From Bacillota bacterium (lineage in GTDB: Bacteria; Bacillota; Bacilli; Paenibacillales; Paenibacillaceae): a stretch of 10,620 nucleotides of DNA. A program made the translations under genes and the position numbers. A model generated the notes under the pieces. It had not been told where the DNA came from. It was given only the letters and a program-made list of their open reading frames with translations, and did no database searches. The stretch is from positions 1 to 10,620 of the forward strand of contig JAEWJS010000063.1 in assembly GCA_023386495.1 (NCBI GenBank). The letters run 5' to 3'. Shown in pieces: positions 7,037-10,620 of the stretch. The number at the start of each line of letters is the position of its first letter. Position 1 is the first letter of the stretch.

Positions 7037-7156
7037 CGCTAAATAGCGAATGGATGTTCGTTATTTAGCGACTTTGACTGTCGAGGCGGCCTTGCTGGCA
7101 GAATCTGCCCCGAATTAGCGCACCAGATATACGCTAATAGCGCAATCGTTGCGCTA
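7037..7156. repeat. Cluster of three hairpins built from GCGCTAA/TTAGCGC motifs
   Basis: Hairpin 1: CGCTAAATAGCGAA (7037-7050) with TTCGTTATTTAGCG (7057-7070), 14 pairs including one G-T. Hairpin 2: ATTAGCG (7114-7120) with CGCTAAT (7132-7138). Hairpin 3: TAGCGCAA (7138-7145) with TTGCGCTA (7149-7156). A further GCGCTAAA lies at 6986-6993. There is no T-run after any hairpin. It may be a decayed dispersed intergenic repeat or a structured transcript region. Confidence 0.6.
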
Positions 7157-7318
7157 ATCGTTCGTGAACCCTCCCGTGGTCGCACGAAGTACCTCTGAGC
7201 ATGCGCAATCAGCATGTGCGGGGGATTTTTGCCATGCCCGCATCTTCCTTCTTGTGCATTCCATACCCTGTTGCACGCTCCCGTATCCCCCTTCGCGGAC
7301 CGCCAATGGTACAAGCGA

Positions 7319-7385
7319 TATGACATTTATCATACCCGCTACCTGACGCTTATGACTTATAGAATTCGGCGGTGTTTTTTATACT
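7319..7385 (+). promoter_or_regulatory. des promoter with candidate DesR operator
   Basis: TATACT (7380-7385) is a five-of-six -10 box. The matching -35 position (7357-7362, TTATAG) is poor, as expected for an activator-dependent promoter. Upstream, TATGA (7319-7323) and TCATA (7330-7334) form a dyad with 6 bases between, and TATGAC recurs at 7351-7356, 32 bases on. With a start near 7392 these lie at about -73 to -36. In B. subtilis, DesR-P binds two adjacent non-identical palindromes in about the -77 to -28 region of des; the match in place is good, but the exact operator here is inferred. Confidence 0.6.
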
Positions 7386-7427
7386 ATAGGGAGCAAAGTG
7401 TCACATGAGGAGGAATCAACTGCAACC

Positions 7428-8534
7428 ATGAAGGATCCCAATATCGCACAGTTGAAAAAAGCCGTTGCCCCATACGAGCAGACCGATACCGCAGCAAGCA
7501 TTCGCCAAGTCGTCAACACGATCGGACCGCTTATCTTGTTCTGGTACTTGGCATACGCAAGTCTATCCGTGTCGTATTGGCTGACGCTGCCGCTTATACT
7601 CGTGACAGCAGGTTTCATGGTAAGAACGTTCATTCTGTTCCATGATTGCTGCCATCAATCCTTCTTCAAGAGCCGTCTGGCTAACGATATTCTCGGCACG
7701 ATCACCGGCATTCTGACCGTTGTGCCGTACCAGCAATGGAAGCATTCGCATTCCGTCCATCACGCGACAAGCGGCAACCTCGAGAAGCGCGGCGTCGGCG
7801 ATGTCTGGCTGCTGACGGTTCAGGAATACGTCGAACTGTCCGCCTGGAAACGCCTGTACTACCGCATCTATCGGAATCCGTTCGTCATGTTCGTGATCGG
7901 GCCGATCTACATCTTCATGATCGACTATCGTTTCAACCGCAAGAACGCGCGCCGTAAGGAACGCATCAACACGTATATCACGAACCTGGGCATTGCAGCC
8001 CTGTATGCGGGCTTGATTCTCGCAGTCGGCTGGGAAGCATTCTTGCTCATTCAAGGCCCGGTGTTCCTGCTGTCCGGCATGATGGGCATCTGGCTGTTCT
8101 ACGTGCAGCATCAGTTCGAGGATTCCTACTTCGAGCATGAGGAGCAGTGGAGCTACGTGCAGGCAGCCGTCGAAGGCAGCTCGTTCTACAAGCTTCCGAA
8201 GCTGCTGCAATGGATTACGGGCAACATCGGCTATCACCATGTGCACCACCTGAGCCCGAAAGTGCCGAACTACAACCTGGAGAAGGCACATGCTGCTACG
8301 CCGCCGCTCCAACAAGCCACGACGATTACGCTCAAGACGAGCTTGAAGTCGCTCAGCTATCGCCTGTGGGACGAGGAAGGCAAGTCGTTCTTGTCCTTCA
8401 AGGAAGTGAAGCCGATCCTCCGCGCGGCGAAGCATGCGGCATCCGGCGCAGCCGGCACATCTGCCTCCGAGGCCGCGATGGAATCGGTGAAGGAAAGCTT
8501 GGCAGGCCGCAGGCCGAGCTACGAGGGCAAGTAA
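7428..8534 (+). CDS. des: Acyl-lipid desaturase, cold-inducible (Des)
   Basis: Membrane di-iron desaturase of 368 residues that introduces a double bond (delta-5 in B. subtilis) into membrane phospholipid acyl chains to restore fluidity in the cold. The three histidine boxes are HDCCHQSFF (H72, H76), HSHSVHH (H108, H111, H112) and GYHHVHHL (H270, H271, H273, H274). Membrane segments fill about 32-70, 87-101, 152-166 and 183-227. Close likeness to B. subtilis Des runs through ARRKERINTYITNL, LFYVQHQFEDSYFE and AAVEGSSFYKLPKLLQW. ATG at 7428 fits the family N-terminus; the GAGGAGG before it is 14 bases away, longer than usual, and GTG at 7398 is a weaker alternative. An Ala-rich tail (about 335-368) goes beyond the usual end. 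desK and desR follow in the same order as in B. subtilis. Confidence 0.96.
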   Translation: MKDPNIAQLKKAVAPYEQTDTAASIRQVVNTIGPLILFWYLAYASLSVSYWLTLPLILVTAGFMVRTFILFHDCCHQSFFKSRLANDILGTITGILTVVPYQQWKHSHSVHHATSGNLEKRGVGDVWLLTVQEYVELSAWKRLYYRIYRNPFVMFVIGPIYIFMIDYRFNRKNARRKERINTYITNLGIAALYAGLILAVGWEAFLLIQGPVFLLSGMMGIWLFYVQHQFEDSYFEHEEQWSYVQAAVEGSSFYKLPKLLQWITGNIGYHHVHHLSPKVPNYNLEKAHAATPPLQQATTITLKTSLKSLSYRLWDEEGKSFLSFKEVKPILRAAKHAASGAAGTSASEAAMESVKESLAGRRPSYEGK

Positions 8535-8580
8535 CGAAGTAACGAACGAAGGGCTGATTGTCCCCAGTCGAGAGCGAATA

Positions 8581-8589
8581 TGCTACAAT
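8581..8589 (+). promoter_or_regulatory. Candidate extended -10 promoter for desK-desR
   Basis: TGCTACAAT fits the extended -10 pattern TGn plus a five-of-six -10 hexamer, 61 bases before the desK start. TTGTCC (8558-8563) could serve as a weak -35, but the spacing of 20 is long. It lies in the 116-base gap between des and desK and would allow basal sensor synthesis when the des promoter is off. Confidence 0.4.
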
Positions 8590-8650
8590 GGTTGGAGACA
8601 ACAAGCTGCGGATCGGAAGAACGGTACGGAGGACGGGAGGACGGCAAGGC

Positions 8651-9796
8651 ATGCGGCACTGGATTCAATTCTTTCGGAAGAATACGGGTCTGAGTCCCTA
8701 CGTGTGGGTCGTCTTCTACATCCTCCCTTTTTATTTCATCTTTCAGAAGTCGTCGCCGTACCAGATCGGACTCGGCATCGCGATGATCATCGGATTCTTC
8801 ATCTGCTACGTGCTATCCTTCGTGTCACGGGGATGGCTTGTTTATTTTTGGACCAGTGTCCAGATCGCCATCTCGATCGCCATGAGCTTAGTGTTCGGCT
8901 ATATATACTTCTCGCTGTTCTTGGCGTTCTTCATCGGCAACCTGAAGAATAAGATTGCCTTCATTACGCTGTACGTCATCCATCTCGTTAGCACGTTCGC
9001 GACGATCAACTACGGGTTCGCGACGCAGAATACGCTCTTGTACACGCAGCTCCCCTTCGTCTTCTTGAGCCTGGTGGCCGTTATTCTGCTGCCGGTGAGC
9101 ACGTACAACAAGAACAAGGAAGATAAGCTGCAAGGGCAGCTGGAGGACGCGAACAAGCGGATCTCCGAGCTGGTGAAGCTGGAGGAGCGGCAGCGCATCG
9201 CGCGCGACCTGCACGACACGCTGGGCCAGAAGCTGTCGCTTATCGGTCTTAAGAGCGACTTGGCCGGGAAGCTGCTTCGCAAGAATCCCGCGCAGGCACA
9301 GATCGAGCTGAACGACGTGCGGCAGACCGCCCGGACCGCGCTGAAGGAGGTTCGCGAGCTGGTCACCAAGATGAGGGGAACACGGCTCGAGGAAGAGGTG
9401 TTTCGCGTGAAGCAGATCCTCGCCGCGGCCGAGATCGAGTTCGTCCTGATCGGCGATCCGAAGCTGACGAATACGTCCTTGATTACGGAGAACGTCGTCA
9501 GCATGTGCCTGAAGGAAGCCGTGACGAATGTCGTTAAGCACAGCGGAGCGACCGAATGCGAGGTTGAGATACGGCCGACGCCTACCGAGTTGATCCTGCG
9601 CGTGCAGGATAATGGCGTCGGGATCTCGGATTCGAAGAAGAGCGTTCACGGTCACGGCCTGCAAGGGATGAAGGAGCGGCTGGAGTTCGTGAACGGCAGC
9701 ATCGACATAACGGGCCGCGAAGGGGTCACGATCGAGCTTCGCGTGCCGAACGTGACGAACCTGACGAACCCGAGGGAGAGGGAGGTGGAAGCATGA
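8651..9796 (+). CDS. desK: Membrane-thickness/temperature sensor histidine kinase DesK
   Basis: Integral membrane sensor kinase of 381 residues. In B. subtilis it acts as phosphatase when warm and kinase for DesR when the membrane thickens in the cold. ATG at 8651 is chosen because the protein then aligns residue for residue with B. subtilis DesK (PYVW versus PYIW at 16-19, phospho-His at H188 in both); GGGAGG lies 10 bases upstream. The frame is open back to 8558 without family similarity. Membrane segments fill about 16-150. A coiled-coil linker (about 152-180) leads to LEERQRIARDLHDTLGQKLSLIGLK (H188, HisKA_3 type). The ATPase domain shows KEAVTNVVKHS (N293), QDNGVG (D320) and GHGLQGM. K10 of the sunken-buoy motif is kept, but its Asn appears at 11 instead of 12. 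The stop overlaps the desR start (ATGA). Confidence 0.96.
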   Translation: MRHWIQFFRKNTGLSPYVWVVFYILPFYFIFQKSSPYQIGLGIAMIIGFFICYVLSFVSRGWLVYFWTSVQIAISIAMSLVFGYIYFSLFLAFFIGNLKNKIAFITLYVIHLVSTFATINYGFATQNTLLYTQLPFVFLSLVAVILLPVSTYNKNKEDKLQGQLEDANKRISELVKLEERQRIARDLHDTLGQKLSLIGLKSDLAGKLLRKNPAQAQIELNDVRQTARTALKEVRELVTKMRGTRLEEEVFRVKQILAAAEIEFVLIGDPKLTNTSLITENVVSMCLKEAVTNVVKHSGATECEVEIRPTPTELILRVQDNGVGISDSKKSVHGHGLQGMKERLEFVNGSIDITGREGVTIELRVPNVTNLTNPREREVEA

Positions 9797-10398
9797 TTCG
9801 CATCGTCATTGCGGAAGATCAGCGGCTTTTGCTGGGCGCGCTCGCATCGCTCCTGGACTTGGAGGAAGACATGACGGTCGTCGGACGCGCGGGTAACGGG
9901 GAAGAAGCGCTTAAGCTGGTGCAGCAGCATCAGCCTGACGTCTGCATCATGGATATCGAGATGCCGGCGAAGAGCGGACTGGATGCGGCCGAGGAGCTGA
10001 AGAGCGCCGGCTCCGATTGCAAGGTGATCATTCTGACGACGTTCGCGCGGACGGGGTATTTTGAACGGGCGATGAAGGCAGGCGTCAACGGCTATCTGCT
10101 CAAGGACAGCCCGAGCGAGGAGCTGGCCAGCTCGATCCGGAGCATCATGGCCGGCAAGCGCATCTACGCCAGCGAGCTCGTCGACGAAGCTTACAGCGAG
10201 GAGAACCCGCTCACCGAACGGGAGAGCGAAGTGCTCGTGCTGATGGCCGACGGCAAAGACACGAAGACGATCGCAAGCGAATTGTTCCTGACGACCGGCA
10301 CGGTGCGCAATTATATATCCGTCATTCTCGACAAGCTGGACGTCAGCAATCGCATCGAAGCCATCAAGCGGTTCAGGGAAAAGGGCTGGTTCCGGTAA
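9793..10398 (+). CDS. desR: LuxR-type response regulator DesR
   Basis: Cytoplasmic transcription activator of 201 residues that, when phosphorylated by DesK, binds upstream of des. The receiver domain (1-120) has acidic E8-D9, the phospho-acceptor D54 (CIMDIEMP), T82/T83 (LTTFAR) and K104 (YLLKDSPSEELA). The LuxR-type helix-turn-helix fills about 137-197 (NPLTERESEVL, GTVRNYISVILDKL, NRIEAIKR). Likeness to B. subtilis DesR is high throughout, including the ending EKGWF. ATG at 9793 overlaps the desK stop and follows GGAGGTGG at good spacing, so translation is coupled to desK. Length is as in the family (B. subtilis about 199). Its target is expected to be the operator-like repeats before des in this same window. 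Confidence 0.96.
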   Translation: MIRIVIAEDQRLLLGALASLLDLEEDMTVVGRAGNGEEALKLVQQHQPDVCIMDIEMPAKSGLDAAEELKSAGSDCKVIILTTFARTGYFERAMKAGVNGYLLKDSPSEELASSIRSIMAGKRIYASELVDEAYSEENPLTERESEVLVLMADGKDTKTIASELFLTTGTVRNYISVILDKLDVSNRIEAIKRFREKGWFR

Positions 10399-10435
10399 AA
10401 GCGGGGGCGTGCCCGTGCGATCGGGGGCAGCGATG

Positions 10436-10620
10436 GCGCAACGAGTGCGGAAAACCGCACTCGTTCGGCCCATGCAGGCCGCTGCGAGCGCAACGAGTGC
10501 GGAAAACCGCACTCGTTCGGCCACGCAGGCCACTGCGAGCGCAACGAGTGCGGAAAACCGCACTCGTTCGGCCCATGCAGGCCGCTGCGAGCGCAACGAG
10601 TGCGGAAAACCGCACTCGTT
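10436..10620. repeat. Tandem array of perfect hairpins, about 52-base period, running off the window
   Basis: Four copies of a 26-base hairpin lie at 10440-10465, 10492-10517, 10543-10568 and 10595-10620. Each is AACGAGTGCGG, loop AAAA, then CCGCACTCGTT (11 perfect pairs). The linkers (10466-10491, 10518-10542, 10569-10594) are 26, 25 and 26 bases; the first and third are identical and the middle has substitutions and one deletion. It begins 38 bases after the desR stop. The period is not a multiple of three, so open frames across it repeat in shifting frames and are not credible genes. It could end desR transcription or be a REP-like element; no T-run is present. Confidence 0.9.

Larger units (their letters stand above)
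6808..7427. other. Long noncoding stretch between speD and des
   Basis: About 620 bases without a credible gene; the short open frames have no recognisable product or good ribosome binding site. From left to right it holds a GC-rich first 150 bases with a hairpin, a cluster of GCGCTAA/TTAGCGC dyads, an unremarkable 160-base stretch, and the des regulatory region (each listed separately). Confidence 0.7.

Noticed and set aside
7039..7408. Several 60-95 codon open frames in the speD-des gap
   Set aside because: Overlapping in both directions, no recognisable product, no convincing ribosome binding site, and they cross hairpins and the des promoter.
8558..8650. Upstream extension of desK
   Set aside because: B. 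subtilis DesK aligns residue for residue from ATG at 8651, placing the phospho-His at 188 in both.
9652..10615. Minus-strand open frames through desR and the hairpin array
   Set aside because: They are antisense to desR and then read the repeat in shifting frames; the repeated peptide is a product of the DNA repeat, not of a gene.
10436..10620. CRISPR-like pattern of palindromic repeats with 25-26 base spacers
   Set aside because: The spacers are nearly identical (first and third the same), no cas gene is present, and the palindrome is perfect with no variable spacer content.

Overview
The window looks like a chromosomal segment of a spore-former-type Firmicute of the Paenibacillus/Cohnella kind. 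This is inferred from strong Shine-Dalgarno sequences, fairly GC-rich codon use, a Bacillus-type des-desK-desR cold-sensing locus and a YveK/YwqC-type (not proteobacterial Wzc-type) polysaccharide assembly pair. No phage, transposase, tRNA or rRNA gene is visible.

Layout, left to right. (1) Positions 1-1409, minus strand: a secreted right-handed beta-helix protein of the pectate lyase family 9 (PL9) type, cut by the window edge inside a Pro-Ala linker. (2) Positions 1410-1736: divergent promoter region. (3) Positions 1737-4369, plus strand: a compact polymer-assembly trio. It contains a two-TM chain-length/activator protein (Wzz/YveK-like), a BY-kinase-like ATPase overlapping it, and a Wzy/O-antigen-ligase-like polymerase, and it ends in a hairpin that overlaps the last stop codon. 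(4) Positions 4441-5835, minus strand: a second PL9-type paralogue, convergent with the trio and lacking a signal peptide. (5) Positions 5992-6807, plus strand: speD, an E. coli-type S-adenosylmethionine decarboxylase. (6) Positions 6808-7427: a long noncoding stretch with hairpins, a cluster of GCGCTAA/TTAGCGC dyads, and the des promoter with operator-like sites. (7) Positions 7428-10398, plus strand: des, desK and desR, the membrane-fluidity thermosensing locus. (8) Positions 10436 to the window end: a tandem array of near-identical perfect hairpins.

How the genes work together. The lyases and assembly trio suggest an extracellular polysaccharide that is polymerised by the trio and may be trimmed or released by lyases on either side; the substrate link is inference. 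The BY-kinase-like protein is unusual because several kinase-defining motifs and the tyrosine tail are degenerate or missing. In the des locus, DesK senses membrane thickening in the cold, phosphorylates DesR, and DesR-P activates des. The window carries the expected target: operator-like repeats at the right distance upstream of a promoter with a good -10 and a poor -35. speD supplies decarboxylated SAM for spermidine synthesis and has no obvious functional tie to its neighbours.
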